The notes under the pieces: generated by a model | Database searches by the model: none | What the model saw: only the letters and a program-made list of their open reading frames with translations | What the model was told of the DNA's origin: nothing | From: an uncultured Bacteroidota bacterium | GTDB taxonomy: Bacteria > Bacteroidota > Bacteroidia > Flavobacteriales > Schleiferiaceae | Reading direction: 5' to 3' | NCBI GenBank assembly: GCA_913056475.1 | Contig: CAJXMS010000005.1 | Coordinates: forward strand, 1-21,915 | DNA length: 21,915 nucleotides | Translations under genes and position numbers: made by a program | Part shown: positions 7,651 through 16,202 of the stretch, piece after piece | Layout of the letters: every line of letters begins with the position of its first letter | How positions within the stretch are numbered: the stretch's first letter is position 1

Positions 7651-8844
7651 TTAAGGGCGGAGTTTCACCTTAAGGTTTACCGCCAGGCCTACCGAATAAG
7701 GCACCATATCAAAGGGATACTGATCGGAGTAAATGGTGTTGGTAAAATACTGCAAGCTGGGTTCCAGGCCTATATTTACTTGCTCATTGACAAAATATTG
7801 GAAGCCCAGGCGGAGGTTTACACTGGCCATATGCTGGCGGTAGCTGCGACTGCTGAGGGTCACTTCCTCCAGGGTGCGGTGATCAAGTGTGATGCCCTCC
7901 GCGCCCAAAAAACGCAGGTAACTGAAGCCTGCTTCCATATTAAAACGCACCTGATCATTGATCCAGGGCTCGTAGCTGATGCTCAAGGGCACCTGGAGAT
8001 AATGGAATTGATTGGCATTGGTAAAAGCCACCCGTACCGGCCGGTCTTTAAGAGTATAGCGTACGATCTCCCCACTGGGCTTATCCAGCTGGGCATCCCG
8101 GAAGTGGGTAAAGTCAAAGTCGGTCCGGAAATTATTGGTAATGTAGTTTAAACCGGTGTGCAGATAAGTGATCCGCCCGATCCGGCGGCTCACTTCCAGG
8201 CCCAGGTTGAGGCTAAAACCGGTTTTTTCGCCATAGCGTACGGCGTCCACAAACTCCTGATGCATGCGATTTTCCATGCCCGGCTCGATGGTAAACTTGC
8301 GGAAAGTAAAGTTGGGATTTATACTGACTTCATAACTCCAGCGCCGTTTGTGCTGATAGGGGCTCACGTAGGCGAGGTGCTCGTTTTCCGGAAGGACCGG
8401 CTCCGGCCCGGGCGCCAAGAAAGGAAGGGCTTTAACCCGGGGCTCCTCCCTGGCCGGCCGCAGAGGCTGCCAGGAAGCCACAGTTAAGGCGGAGACCTTT
8501 TCCGGACCACTGCTTTGCGGCGGCCTTCCCGGGGCGATCGGGGGCGGTGGCGTTTGGCGCCGGGCCGGTAGGGCCCGCCAGGAGCGGAGCCTGGGCGGCT
8601 CCACCTTCACCACGGGGGGCGTGCGGAGCGCCTCTCCCGGTTTGGGCGCGGCGGGGCTGAAGCCTGCTGTAATGCTAAAAAGCACCAGCACGCAGCTCAA
8701 GCCCCCCGCCATCCAGGCCTGATACCAGCGCTGGGCCCTTACCAGCTTTTGCTCCAGAAGGTCCCAATCGTCAGGGGCTGGCGCCGCATAGTTCTGCAGG
8801 CGGCGTTTCACCAGCCTTTCTATGGCATCACTCCAGCCTTTCAC
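7651..8844 (-). CDS. Anti-sigma-like inner-membrane head fused to an outer-membrane beta-barrel domain (pair 1)
   Basis: The 397-residue protein has four regions. Residues 1-43 are a hydrophilic cytoplasmic head with the pattern P24-D25-x-W27-x(3)-E31-x-x-L34. Residues 44-62 form a single membrane helix (WMAGGLSCVLVLFSITAGF). Residues 63-165 are a proline-rich linker (PPVVKVEPPRL, TPPPPIAPGRPP). Residues 167-397 are alternating beta strands typical of outer-membrane barrel proteins (WSYEVSINPNFTF, GFSLNLGLEVSRRI, NIGLEPSLQYF). There is no cleavable signal peptide at the extreme N-terminus. The ATG overlaps the upstream ECF sigma gene by 4 nt, so it probably controls that sigma factor. Its paralogue is at 18269-19552. 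Unlike many barrels it ends in ...KLRP, not Phe. Anti-sigma function is inference from context and head motif. Confidence 0.85.
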   Translation of the reverse strand: MKGWSDAIERLVKRRLQNYAAPAPDDWDLLEQKLVRAQRWYQAWMAGGLSCVLVLFSITAGFSPAAPKPGEALRTPPVVKVEPPRLRSWRALPARRQTPPPPIAPGRPPQSSGPEKVSALTVASWQPLRPAREEPRVKALPFLAPGPEPVLPENEHLAYVSPYQHKRRWSYEVSINPNFTFRKFTIEPGMENRMHQEFVDAVRYGEKTGFSLNLGLEVSRRIGRITYLHTGLNYITNNFRTDFDFTHFRDAQLDKPSGEIVRYTLKDRPVRVAFTNANQFHYLQVPLSISYEPWINDQVRFNMEAGFSYLRFLGAEGITLDHRTLEEVTLSSRSYRQHMASVNLRLGFQYFVNEQVNIGLEPSLQYFTNTIYSDQYPFDMVPYSVGLAVNLKVKLRP

Positions 8845-9461
8845 CGCGCTTTATCCTTTAATTTTTGAAACAAGATTTTCTTGCTTTTAGAGAGTTGGCT
8901 TTTGCTCGTACCCTCGCTTATGCTCAGTTGTTGAGCTATTTCGCGGTGGCTATAGCCATCCAGCACGTACAGGCTAAAAACCGTTCGATAGCCCAGCGGC
9001 AGCTCCGTGAGGGCTTCCAGCACATCCCGGGCATTCAGGGGCTGCTTTTCCAGCAGCTCCACCTCCCGCTCATCGGGGTCGGGCACCTGTACTTTTTCCA
9101 GCTCCACTTTCAGGCCCCGCCGCACTTCTTTTCGAATGGCGCTGAGGCAGTTATTTACCATCACGCGGCTTATCCAGGTTTGCAGCGAAGCTTCTCCCCG
9201 GAACTTACCGATGTTCATAAACACCTTAATGAAACCATCGTGGAGCAGGTCCTTGGCGTGATCGGGATCGCGGGCATAACGGCGGCACAGATAAAGCATC
9301 TTACCGGCATAAAGCTCGTACACCCTTTTTTGGGCTTTGCGTTCGCCCGCTTTGCAGGCCGCTATAAGCTCTTGTTCGGTGTTGGTCAGCACAACTTCCT
9401 TAGGAAGGAGTAGCTCCTCCCATCCTTGTAATTTTAATATTTGTTCTGGCGTGCCGTTCAC
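8841..9461 (-). CDS. ECF-family RNA polymerase sigma factor (pair 1)
   Basis: The 206-residue product is a group 4 (ECF) sigma-70 factor. Region 2 runs through RKAQKRVYELYAGKMLYLCRRYARDPDHAKDLL and GFIKVFMNIGKFRG, then LQTWISRVMVNNCLSAIRK, which binds core polymerase and the -10 element. Region 4 is LPLGYRTVFSLYVLDGYSHREIAQQLSISEGTSKSQLS with the helix-turn-helix that reads -35. It overlaps the barrel gene by 4 nt (ATGA type), so both are co-translated. The annotated start is GTG at 9459-9461; an alternative GTG at 9390-9392, preceded by AAGGA, would shorten it by 23 residues, removing a non-conserved leader. An ECF-type promoter motif lies just upstream, suggesting autoregulation. Confidence 0.93.
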   Translation of the reverse strand: MNGTPEQILKLQGWEELLLPKEVVLTNTEQELIAACKAGERKAQKRVYELYAGKMLYLCRRYARDPDHAKDLLHDGFIKVFMNIGKFRGEASLQTWISRVMVNNCLSAIRKEVRRGLKVELEKVQVPDPDEREVELLEKQPLNARDVLEALTELPLGYRTVFSLYVLDGYSHREIAQQLSISEGTSKSQLSKSKKILFQKLKDKAR

Positions 9462-9486
9462 CGTTTATACTGCTTGCTATTCTTTT

Positions 9487-9513
9487 TAGACGCCCCCATC
9501 CTAAATAGTTGCC
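9487..9513 (-). promoter_or_regulatory. Putative ECF-type promoter (GGCAAC-N15-CGTCTA) of sigma/barrel pair 1
   Basis: On the minus strand GGCAAC (9508-9513) and CGTCTA (9487-9492) are separated by 15 nt. This two-part form resembles ECF promoters (AAC-type -35 and CGTC-type -10) and sits 25 nt before the GTG at 9461. No TAnnTTTG box is present, so sigma autoregulation is plausible. I infer it from motif shape and have not seen it repeated before the second pair. Confidence 0.45.
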
Positions 9514-9550
9514 TCCCTTTTTTTCGAAAGTAAGCATTTTCGGTAAGCCC

Positions 9551-9567
9551 TTGGCCTGCCGGCCAAA
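9551..9567 (+). repeat. Palindromic intergenic repeat, copy 3 (core only)
   Basis: TTGGCCTGCCGGCCAAA has the same GGCCTGCCGGCCAAA core as copy 1 but its tail is GGAGG, not TGTGG. The arms are longer here (TTGGCC with GGCCAA). It lies between the divergent sigma and nuclease genes. Confidence 0.55.
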
Positions 9568-9714
9568 GGAGGTATAACCCCACCGCCCCCTTTTTCTCCC
9601 TATGGCACAGCTCCGGATCACTACCCGCGAAGGCCGGTGAGGCGCCGGCGCCAAACGCCCCCGCCCCGGTTCCACGGGCAGCGCTTATCTTAGACCCCGG
9701 TAAATGAGTTTCCC

Positions 9715-12513
9715 TTGGCACCCGAAAACGAAGACCTTTCCTTCGAAAATTCCTTTTTAGACGCCGTAGCCAGCCGTCTTATGGCCCAGGATACGCCCTT
9801 ACACCGCTGCACGGTACTGCTGCCCAGCCGGCGGGCGGCCCTCTTTTTGCGGCAGGCCCTGGCACGCCGGCTCAGCAAGCCCACCCTGGCCCCCGCCATC
9901 TACACCAGTGAAGAATGGGTGCTGGCGGGAACGGGCCTTACCTTACTGCCCGGGGCTGCTCTTCTCTTTGAGCTTTACGAAAGTTACCAGCACACCCAGT
10001 CCCAGCCCGAAAGTTTCGACCAATTTATTCGTTGGGGCAGCACCCTCCTGGAAGACCTCAACGAAATAGACCGCCACCTGGTAGATGCCTCGCAGCTTTT
10101 TAGCTACCTGGCCGATGTGAAACACATCGAAAATTGGGACCCCCAGCAAAATACGCCCGCTGAAGCCGAGCTGCTGCAGCAATTCCTCCGGCAGTGGTCC
10201 GAACTGCCCGCGCTCTACCACCATTTCCGGGAAAAATTACGAAGCCAGGGCTACGCCTACCAGGGCCTGGCTTACCGGGAGCTGTACCGCCAGCGGGAAA
10301 CCCACCTGGCGGCCTGGCGCCCCCGCACGGAGCAGCTCTTTGTGGTAGGTTTTAACGCCCTAAACAAGGCGGAAGAAGAGCTATTCGATTACTGGCGCCA
10401 GGCGGGCTGGGCTACTTTTTACTGGGATGTAGACCGCTACTACCGGGATGATAAGCAACACGAAGCGGGCCTTTTTATGCGCCGCAGCCGCCTGGTGCGC
10501 AAGCTCACGGAAGAGGGCCGCTTTTACGGCCTCCACCAAGCCCTGGAGAATACCCCCCGGGAAATTCACCTGCGCCCCGCGCAGGGCCCCCATCAAGAAG
10601 CCCAGTGGGCCCAGCAGCTCCTGGGAGAAAAACAACCAGACGATATCCCCTGGGAGCGTACGGCCCTGGTGCTGGCCGAGGAAGGACTGCTGGCACCCCT
10701 ACTCTACCAGCTTCATGAAAATATTCCCGCAGTGAATATTACCATGGGCCTTCCCCTGGCTCATACCGAGCTGGCCGGCTACTTTGAATTGCTCCTGGAA
10801 TTGCAAGCCCAGCACCAGCAAACCGGCCGGAAGGATGCGCAAGGCCATCCCCGTTACCCCCGGCGGCTGTGGGAGGCTCTGCTTGTACACCCCGCCAGCG
10901 GCCGTGCCAAAGACCCGCCGAGCCTCCAAAAGTCCCTCCCGCAGGGAAAAACCCACCTCAGCCTGGCTGAGTTGGAAACCCTGGGGCTGGCCCTTCCCGA
11001 ACTGAAACCGCTGCTGGAACAGGCTCATGCCCCAAGGACGCTTTTAGCACATTTGGCCCAGCGGGCCCAGGATATGCGCCCCGCCTTCCAAAAACAATGG
11101 CTGGCCGCCTTGCATAAGTTTTTCCAGCTCTTCCAGGAATTGGAAAGCTTGCTACGCAACTATCCCTACTTAAAAGAAGTGGCGAGCCTGCGCCAGTTTT
11201 ACCGGGAATACCTGCGGAAAGAACAACTGGACCTGCTGGGCGAACCCCTGGAAGGGCTGCAAATAATGGGTATGCTGGAAACCCGTACGCTGGATTTTGA
11301 GCGAGTGGTGCTAACTTCGGTAAACGAAGGGGTGCTGCCGCGGGGACGGCCGGTGCAGTCGCTCATCCCCTACGAAGTGAAGCGGCAATTCGAGCTGCCC
11401 ACTTACCTGGATAAAGACGCCGTGTACGCCTACCACTTTTACCGGCTGCTCCAGCGGGCCCGCCAGATAGAAATCCTTTACCACCACGATGCGGCGGGGG
11501 GCAAAGAAGAAAGCCGCCTGATTCGCCAGCTGGAAATGGAAATGGCCCAAGGCCTGGACAACACGCAGGTGATCCGCCATGCCCTCCCGGACATGAAACC
11601 CCACCCGGAAACGGAGCAGCTCCAGGTTGAAAAAACCCCCGCCATGCTGAAGCGGCTACAAAAACGCCTGGAAGACGGTATTTCCCCCACCGCCCTGCGC
11701 CAGTACCTGGAGCGCCCACAAGATTTTTACACCCGCTACCTGCTGGGCTTAAGCGATGAAGACCCCACCACGGATGAGCTCGACGCGCGGCTCCAGGGCG
11801 AGCTACTGCACGATGCGCTGGAAACCCGCCTTACACCTTTTCTGGAAGAGACACTACCCCCCGCTCACCATCCCGTTTACCGCTTTGAGCGAAAACAGTG
11901 CGTAGCCGAGCTACAAACACCCCTCCAGAACCGTGCTCCCTACCTGGAAACCCAACGCGGTAAGAACCTACTCCACTGGGAAGATTTGCTGCGCCTTTAC
12001 ACCAACAGCCTGCGCCTGGAAGCAGCACGCCGCCAGGAAGAGGACCAGGCCCCCGTACTGAAAGCCCTGGAAAAGGAAATAACCGGCCCGGTGGACTGGC
12101 AAGCAGACAGAGCGGCCCGGCTCAAAGGCACGGCAGACCGCATTCAGGCTACGGAGGAGGCGCTATACGTAATCGATTACAAAACGGGCCAAGCGGAAGC
12201 CTCCAATTACGAACTCAACGAGCTAAGCCTGGAGGCCCTGCGCCAAAACGGCAAAGCTCCCGCAATCCAGCTCCTCGTGTACGGCCTGCTGGCCTGGCAA
12301 GATGAAAGCTTACCCGCCCTGCCCGTGCGCAGCCAGATCTACACCTTCCGGGGCCAGGGCGCGGTATTGGAACTAAAAGTAGCTAAAACCGTCTTTGAGA
12401 TCAATGGCGAAACAGCTCCCGCGGTAGAAAAGCTTCTGGGGGATTTGATCCGCGAGATGATGGACCCCGAACAAGCCCTGGTACTGGAAACAAGCCCTGA
12501 GGAAGATGAATGA
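9715..12513 (+). CDS. AddB/RecB-type PD-(D/E)XK nuclease family protein
   Basis: The 932-residue protein resembles the AddB-like nuclease subunit of Bacteroidota, a partner in double-strand-break end processing. The N-terminal region has CTVLLPSRRAALFLRQALARR where active helicases carry a Walker A loop; no GxGKT is present, so the helicase-like part is probably inactive. The C-terminal RecB-type nuclease is intact: GELLHDALET (His699), ADRIQ (Asp808), VIDYKTG (Asp821, Lys823) and QLLVY (Gln852, Tyr856). The four iron-sulfur cysteines of classical AddB are missing; the usual C-P-x-x-F site reads RPQDF. The start is a TTG at 9715, as no in-frame ATG occurs before 9781; the start is uncertain. 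An AddA/UvrD helicase gene is not next to it. The next gene overlaps its end by 8 nt. Confidence 0.88.
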   Translation: MAPENEDLSFENSFLDAVASRLMAQDTPLHRCTVLLPSRRAALFLRQALARRLSKPTLAPAIYTSEEWVLAGTGLTLLPGAALLFELYESYQHTQSQPESFDQFIRWGSTLLEDLNEIDRHLVDASQLFSYLADVKHIENWDPQQNTPAEAELLQQFLRQWSELPALYHHFREKLRSQGYAYQGLAYRELYRQRETHLAAWRPRTEQLFVVGFNALNKAEEELFDYWRQAGWATFYWDVDRYYRDDKQHEAGLFMRRSRLVRKLTEEGRFYGLHQALENTPREIHLRPAQGPHQEAQWAQQLLGEKQPDDIPWERTALVLAEEGLLAPLLYQLHENIPAVNITMGLPLAHTELAGYFELLLELQAQHQQTGRKDAQGHPRYPRRLWEALLVHPASGRAKDPPSLQKSLPQGKTHLSLAELETLGLALPELKPLLEQAHAPRTLLAHLAQRAQDMRPAFQKQWLAALHKFFQLFQELESLLRNYPYLKEVASLRQFYREYLRKEQLDLLGEPLEGLQIMGMLETRTLDFERVVLTSVNEGVLPRGRPVQSLIPYEVKRQFELPTYLDKDAVYAYHFYRLLQRARQIEILYHHDAAGGKEESRLIRQLEMEMAQGLDNTQVIRHALPDMKPHPETEQLQVEKTPAMLKRLQKRLEDGISPTALRQYLERPQDFYTRYLLGLSDEDPTTDELDARLQGELLHDALETRLTPFLEETLPPAHHPVYRFERKQCVAELQTPLQNRAPYLETQRGKNLLHWEDLLRLYTNSLRLEAARRQEEDQAPVLKALEKEITGPVDWQADRAARLKGTADRIQATEEALYVIDYKTGQAEASNYELNELSLEALRQNGKAPAIQLLVYGLLAWQDESLPALPVRSQIYTFRGQGAVLELKVAKTVFEINGETAPAVEKLLGDLIREMMDPEQALVLETSPEEDE

Positions 12514-13450
12514 GCCCATCCAAAGCATCCGGCCTTTGCAAAAGGCGCGGGCCACTTTACGCCCGCTCTTACCGCCTACCCCGGTCCTGGAAAGCCAAGG
12601 ACTCAACGCCCTGCTGGGCTGCCAGGTGTTCTTTAAATGCGAAAACTTTCAAAAGACGGGCTCCTTTAAAGCCCGGGGCGCCCGCTTTTTTATGGCCCAA
12701 CTGCCCCCAAGGGTAAACACGGTGACCACCCACAGCAGCGGCAATCACGGCCAAGCCGTAGCCTGGGCCGCGCGGGAAACCGGGCGGCGGGCCCTTATCG
12801 TTATGCCCGAAAACGCTCCCGCGGTGAAAATGGCCGCCGTAAAAGATTACGGTGGAGAGGTACACCAGTGTGCCCCCAACCAGGCCGCCCGGGAATCGCT
12901 CATGGCCCAGCTGCGAGACCAGACCGGGGCCACCTTCATCCCCCCTTACGACCACTGGGATACCATCGCCGGGCAAAGTACTTGTGCCCAAGAGCTGCTC
13001 GAGGAGGTGCCCGACCTGGATTGTCTCTGGACCCCGGTAGGCGGGGGCGGTCTGCTGGCCGGGACACTGCTGGCCGCTAAGTATTTTTCCGGCGGCATGG
13101 CCGTGTACGCGGGAGAGCCGGAAGGAGCGGATGACGCTTACCGGTCTATTCGAAGCGGGGTGCGGGTAAGCGAACAAACGCCCGATACCCTGGCAGATGG
13201 GCTCCGCACCACCCTGGGCAAACGCAATTTTGAAGTGATCAAACAACGGGTGGCCGACATAATTCCCGTATCCGATGCCGATACAGTGGCCGCTATGCGC
13301 CTGGTGTACGAACGCCTTAAAATTGTCATTGAGCCTTCCTGCGCCGTACCCCTGGCCGCCCTCCGGCTGGCCCGTGAACGCTGGGCGGGCAAGCGGGTAG
13401 GCATTCTCTTAACGGGCGGTAATGTGGACCTGAGCCAATTGCCCTTTTAG
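12506..13450 (+). CDS. PLP-dependent threonine/serine dehydratase or serine racemase-like enzyme
   Basis: The 314-residue protein is a fold-type II PLP enzyme. FKCENFQKTGSFKARGA places the cofactor lysine at Lys55. SSGNHGQ (77-83) binds the substrate carboxylate, VGGGGLLAG (178-186) grips the PLP phosphate, and the C-terminal LTGGNVDLSQL is the serine/threonine dehydratase ending. It lacks the ACT regulatory domain of biosynthetic IlvA, so it is a short, catabolic-type threonine/serine ammonia-lyase or a serine racemase; sequence alone does not choose between these. Its ATG overlaps the end of the nuclease gene (GATGAATGA), so translation is likely coupled, although no functional link to DNA repair is apparent. 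Confidence 0.93.
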   Translation: MNEPIQSIRPLQKARATLRPLLPPTPVLESQGLNALLGCQVFFKCENFQKTGSFKARGARFFMAQLPPRVNTVTTHSSGNHGQAVAWAARETGRRALIVMPENAPAVKMAAVKDYGGEVHQCAPNQAARESLMAQLRDQTGATFIPPYDHWDTIAGQSTCAQELLEEVPDLDCLWTPVGGGGLLAGTLLAAKYFSGGMAVYAGEPEGADDAYRSIRSGVRVSEQTPDTLADGLRTTLGKRNFEVIKQRVADIIPVSDADTVAAMRLVYERLKIVIEPSCAVPLAALRLARERWAGKRVGILLTGGNVDLSQLPF

Positions 13451-13509
13451 CCCCCTTTATGTTCCTTTTTACGGCGGCGTACGCGCCGGTACAGGAGTAA
13501 AAAAAGGGG

Positions 13510-13517
13510 TACTTTTG
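13510..13517 (+). promoter_or_regulatory. -7 box (TACTTTTG) for purQ
   Basis: TACTTTTG fits TAnnTTTG and ends 28 nt before the purQ ATG. It shares TACTTTTGCCC with the gdhA promoter. A -33 TTG is not seen. Confidence 0.5.
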
Positions 13518-13545
13518 CCCCCGCGCACAACCAAAAAGATATTTT

Positions 13546-14244
13546 ATGAAAATAGGGGTGGTCATTTTTCCGGGTAGCAATTGCGATCACGACATGATCT
13601 ATGCCCTGGGCCATATCCTGGGTCATGAAGTAGTGGAACTCTGGCACAAGGACCACGACCTGCAGCAGGTAGACTGGGTGGTACTGCCCGGGGGATTTTC
13701 CTACGGCGACTACCTTCGCAGTGGTGCCATTGCGCGTTTTTCGCCCATCATGGCCGAGGTGGTCCAGCACGCGCGCCGCGGCGGTTACGTCCTGGGCGTG
13801 TGCAATGGCTTCCAGGTCCTTTGCGAAACCGGTTTGCTTCCCGGCACTTTACAGCATAATCTCAGCCACCGATTTGTGTGTCAAAATACCTATCTGCGGC
13901 TGGCCCACCCGGAGCACCCCTTTACCGCCGGGCTGGAAAGCGCCCGCCCCTACAAGATCCCGGTAGCGCACGGCGAAGGGCGTTTCTACGCAGATGAAGC
14001 CACGGTAAAACAACTGGAAGACCAGGGCCAAATCCTCTTTCAATACTGTGATGCGGAGGGTAGGGTAAGCGAAGAAGCCAATTTCAACGGCTCGGTGGCC
14101 CAGATCGCAGGGGTAAGCAATGCAGGCCAAAACGTGATAGGGATGATGCCCCACCCCGAGCGGGCAGCCGATCCCAACCTGGGCAATACCGACGGACGGG
14201 CCTTGCTGGAAAGCTTCCTGATGGCAGCGGGCCAAACCGCCTAA
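13546..14244 (+). CDS. purQ: Phosphoribosylformylglycinamidine synthase, glutaminase subunit
   Basis: PurQ supplies ammonia from glutamine to PurL for conversion of FGAR to FGAM in purine synthesis. The 232-residue class I glutaminase begins MKIGVVIFPGSNCDHD, with the oxyanion region PGGFSYGDYLRSGAIARF. The nucleophile Cys86 lies in GVCNGFQVLCE, and the catalytic His203 and Glu205 in MMPHPERA. The presence of a separate PurQ means this organism uses the small, multi-subunit FGAM synthase (PurL/PurQ/PurS), not the single large PurL. No purL or purS is adjacent, and purD is on the other strand far upstream, so the genes are scattered. It converges with the histidine kinase gene. Confidence 0.97.
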   Translation: MKIGVVIFPGSNCDHDMIYALGHILGHEVVELWHKDHDLQQVDWVVLPGGFSYGDYLRSGAIARFSPIMAEVVQHARRGGYVLGVCNGFQVLCETGLLPGTLQHNLSHRFVCQNTYLRLAHPEHPFTAGLESARPYKIPVAHGEGRFYADEATVKQLEDQGQILFQYCDAEGRVSEEANFNGSVAQIAGVSNAGQNVIGMMPHPERAADPNLGNTDGRALLESFLMAAGQTA

Positions 14245-14299
14245 AGATATGCGCTAGGGGGGAGAGGCTTACCTATCCGTCTGATAAATCAAACGAAGC

Positions 14300-15763
14300 C
14301 TACCGAGCGGCCTCTTCTGGCGGCCGCTGGGGAAGCGCCAACTGAAAAGTGGTGCCCTTTCCTGGCTGTGAATGCAGCTGTATGCGTCCCCCCATGGTAT
14401 CTACGATGCGCTTTACCAGCGGCAGCCCCAGGCCCATGCCGCGGGTTTTGGTGGTGAAGCGTGGCTCAAAGATCTTTTCCTGCTGGGCGGCCGGAATCCC
14501 CACGCCATTGTCCTGCACCGAAATAAGGATCTCTGCATTTTCCTGATGGGCCTGCAGTCTAATTTGCGGGGTAGTGCCTTCCGGAATGGCCTGTACGGCA
14601 TTATTGATAAGGTTATTGAGCACTCGGAGGATGGCGCCCGGATCGGCCCAGAGCTCAAGGCCGTCTTCGGCTTTTAACTGAATATCTTCTTCGGGGTAAA
14701 GGTGGCGTACCCGCTGCAAGAGCGCGGTTAGGTCTACCTTTTGTTTTTCGCCTTCCGGCAGGCTGGCAAAGCGGGAAAAGGCCTCCGCAATGCTGCTTAG
14801 AGAATCGATCTGGGCCACCATACTGCGACAAAACTCGCGCAGGCGCTCCGGCTGCTCGGTGGCCAGGCTGCGCTCCAGGTGCTGTACACTAAGCCGCATG
14901 GGCGTGAGGGGATTTTTGATCTCGTGCGCCACCTGGCGGGCCATTTCTTTCCAGGCGCTTTCGCGTTCGGTTTCCGCCAGCTTTACCGCACTTTTTTCCA
15001 GCTCCTCCACCATCCGGTTGTACTCATCCACCAGCGTACCAATCTCATCGTGAAAACGCCATTCCAGGGGCGGGTTTTTTTCACTGATGCGGGTGGTTTT
15101 TATCTTTTCGGTGATGGCCTGCAGGGAGCCCGTAATGTAATCCGAAAGGAGATAGGCGAGAACCCCGGCCGCCAAAAAGAGCAGGAGATAAATTTCCCCC
15201 AGGCGCATGAGAAACTCGCGCAGATCCTGAGCGCGGGGATTGCCATCGCTGAAATAGGGCAACTCCAAAATGGCGACGGGCTCCTCCTGATTGTTGCGGA
15301 TAAAGTTGTAAGAGCTCAAAAATCGTAGGCTATCATTTTGGGTACGATGCAAAACCCGTTCTGCGGTTTGGTGAAGCTGCTCCATGATGTAAAAGGGAAT
15401 ACGGGGCGGAAGGATGCTATCTTCAAAAAGGCCCGGGCGGCTACTGATAAGGAGCTGACCATTGAGCGCGTAGATATTTATGTCCAGGCTATTGATGCTG
15501 GACAGCTGGCATATTTTCTGGTCAAAAAGCGAAACAATGCTATCGGTATGGGCTACCGCTGGCTGGTTGCGCAGGTAAAAATCAATAGCCTGCTGCACGG
15601 CATACTCCTTCTGGCGAAGCTGCTCCCGCCGGCCCAGTTCATTCTCTTGTTTAAAATGGTAAAAGGAGATGGTGCCGGTAAGGAAGAAGGAGACGATGAT
15701 CATCAGGAGCATCGAAAAGAAGATGCGGCCCCGTAGAGTGATTTTAATGCGCTTCACGCTCAC
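14300..15763 (-). CDS. NtrY-like membrane sensor histidine kinase
   Basis: From the GTG at 15761-15763 the product is 487 residues. A first membrane helix lies at about 14-35, an extracytoplasmic sensor segment at 36-187, and a second helix at about 188-207. A HAMP-like region (ITGSLQAITEKIKT through EIGTLVDEYNRMVEEL) follows. The H-box is ARQVAHEIKNPLTPMRLS with phospho-acceptor His280; the NPLTP form is typical of NtrY-type kinases. The ATPase domain has NLINNAVQAI, DNGVGIP and GMGLGLPLV. The signal is unknown and no response regulator gene is adjacent, so the partner must be elsewhere. The frame is open to a TTG at 15784, and a second GTG occurs at 15757 (VKRIKI); the start is uncertain by up to nine codons. 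Confidence 0.93.
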   Translation of the reverse strand: MSVKRIKITLRGRIFFSMLLMIIVSFFLTGTISFYHFKQENELGRREQLRQKEYAVQQAIDFYLRNQPAVAHTDSIVSLFDQKICQLSSINSLDINIYALNGQLLISSRPGLFEDSILPPRIPFYIMEQLHQTAERVLHRTQNDSLRFLSSYNFIRNNQEEPVAILELPYFSDGNPRAQDLREFLMRLGEIYLLLFLAAGVLAYLLSDYITGSLQAITEKIKTTRISEKNPPLEWRFHDEIGTLVDEYNRMVEELEKSAVKLAETERESAWKEMARQVAHEIKNPLTPMRLSVQHLERSLATEQPERLREFCRSMVAQIDSLSSIAEAFSRFASLPEGEKQKVDLTALLQRVRHLYPEEDIQLKAEDGLELWADPGAILRVLNNLINNAVQAIPEGTTPQIRLQAHQENAEILISVQDNGVGIPAAQQEKIFEPRFTTKTRGMGLGLPLVKRIVDTMGGRIQLHSQPGKGTTFQLALPQRPPEEAAR

Positions 15764-15784
15764 AAATTTCGCACAATGCCACAA

Positions 15785-16202
15785 AAGACGGGCCAGGGTG
15801 GGAAGATTGCTTGAGATCGGATCTAAAATTCGGCGGTCCCCGGGTTTAAGTAGTGGTGCTCCCGCTTGTCCCGGGGGTGGGAAAAAGAACCCGCTGGTGA
15901 AGCCCGGACGGGGCTCAAGCCAACGGAATTAAGTGCTCCGTAGCTTAATATACCGGACCGGCCAACTTTTCTTAGGTATCCCGGCTTATCTGCTTTTTAG
16001 GGAAGTTTTCCAGGTAGGGCGCTTCTCCAAAGAGTCCGCTCCAAAACGGCCGCTAATTTCCTGGAGCGGTATTTGGCCGTAAAAGGGATGCGCTCGGACG
16101 TATTACAGGTAAGAAGCCTTTGGCGGGGGTTATCACGGAGGCCCATATCATAATTATCAGGCACAGGAGAAAATAGGAGGGAGCGGTAATACCCAAAAAC
16201 AG
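15785..16202. other. Non-coding gap with possible folded RNA elements
   Basis: No convincing gene is seen on either strand. The stretch contains a 7-bp inverted repeat, CCCCGGG (15838-15844) with CCCGGGG (15870-15876), and an interleaved set of inverted repeats at 16036-16080 described separately. A GTGCTCCGTAGCTTAATA string near 15931 recalls a tRNA 5' end but has no matching 3' half. Confidence 0.4.
16036..16080 (+). other. Interleaved inverted repeats, pseudoknot-like
   Basis: CCGCTCCA (16036-16043) pairs with TGGAGCGG (16062-16069), and ACGGCC (16046-16051) pairs with GGCCGT (16075-16080). The order A-B-A'-B' is that of an H-type pseudoknot. A second CCGCT at 16050-16054 can compete for the same AGCGG partner. 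Strand of transcription is unknown. Confidence 0.3.

Noticed and set aside
9641..9655. Palindrome GGCGCCGGCGCC before the nuclease gene
   Set aside because: Simple GC-rich palindrome with no partner features; chance occurrence is likely.
12569..13246. 225-codon minus-strand frame opposite the dehydratase
   Set aside because: Fully antisense to a gene with intact catalytic motifs; no recognisable family.
13471..13490. GC-rich hairpin between the dehydratase and purQ
   Set aside because: Short stem without a T-run on either strand, so not called a terminator.
15931..15955. tRNA-like string GTGCTCCGTAGCTTAATA
   Set aside because: It resembles the 5' end of tRNA-Asn for a few bases, but no D, anticodon or T arm follows.
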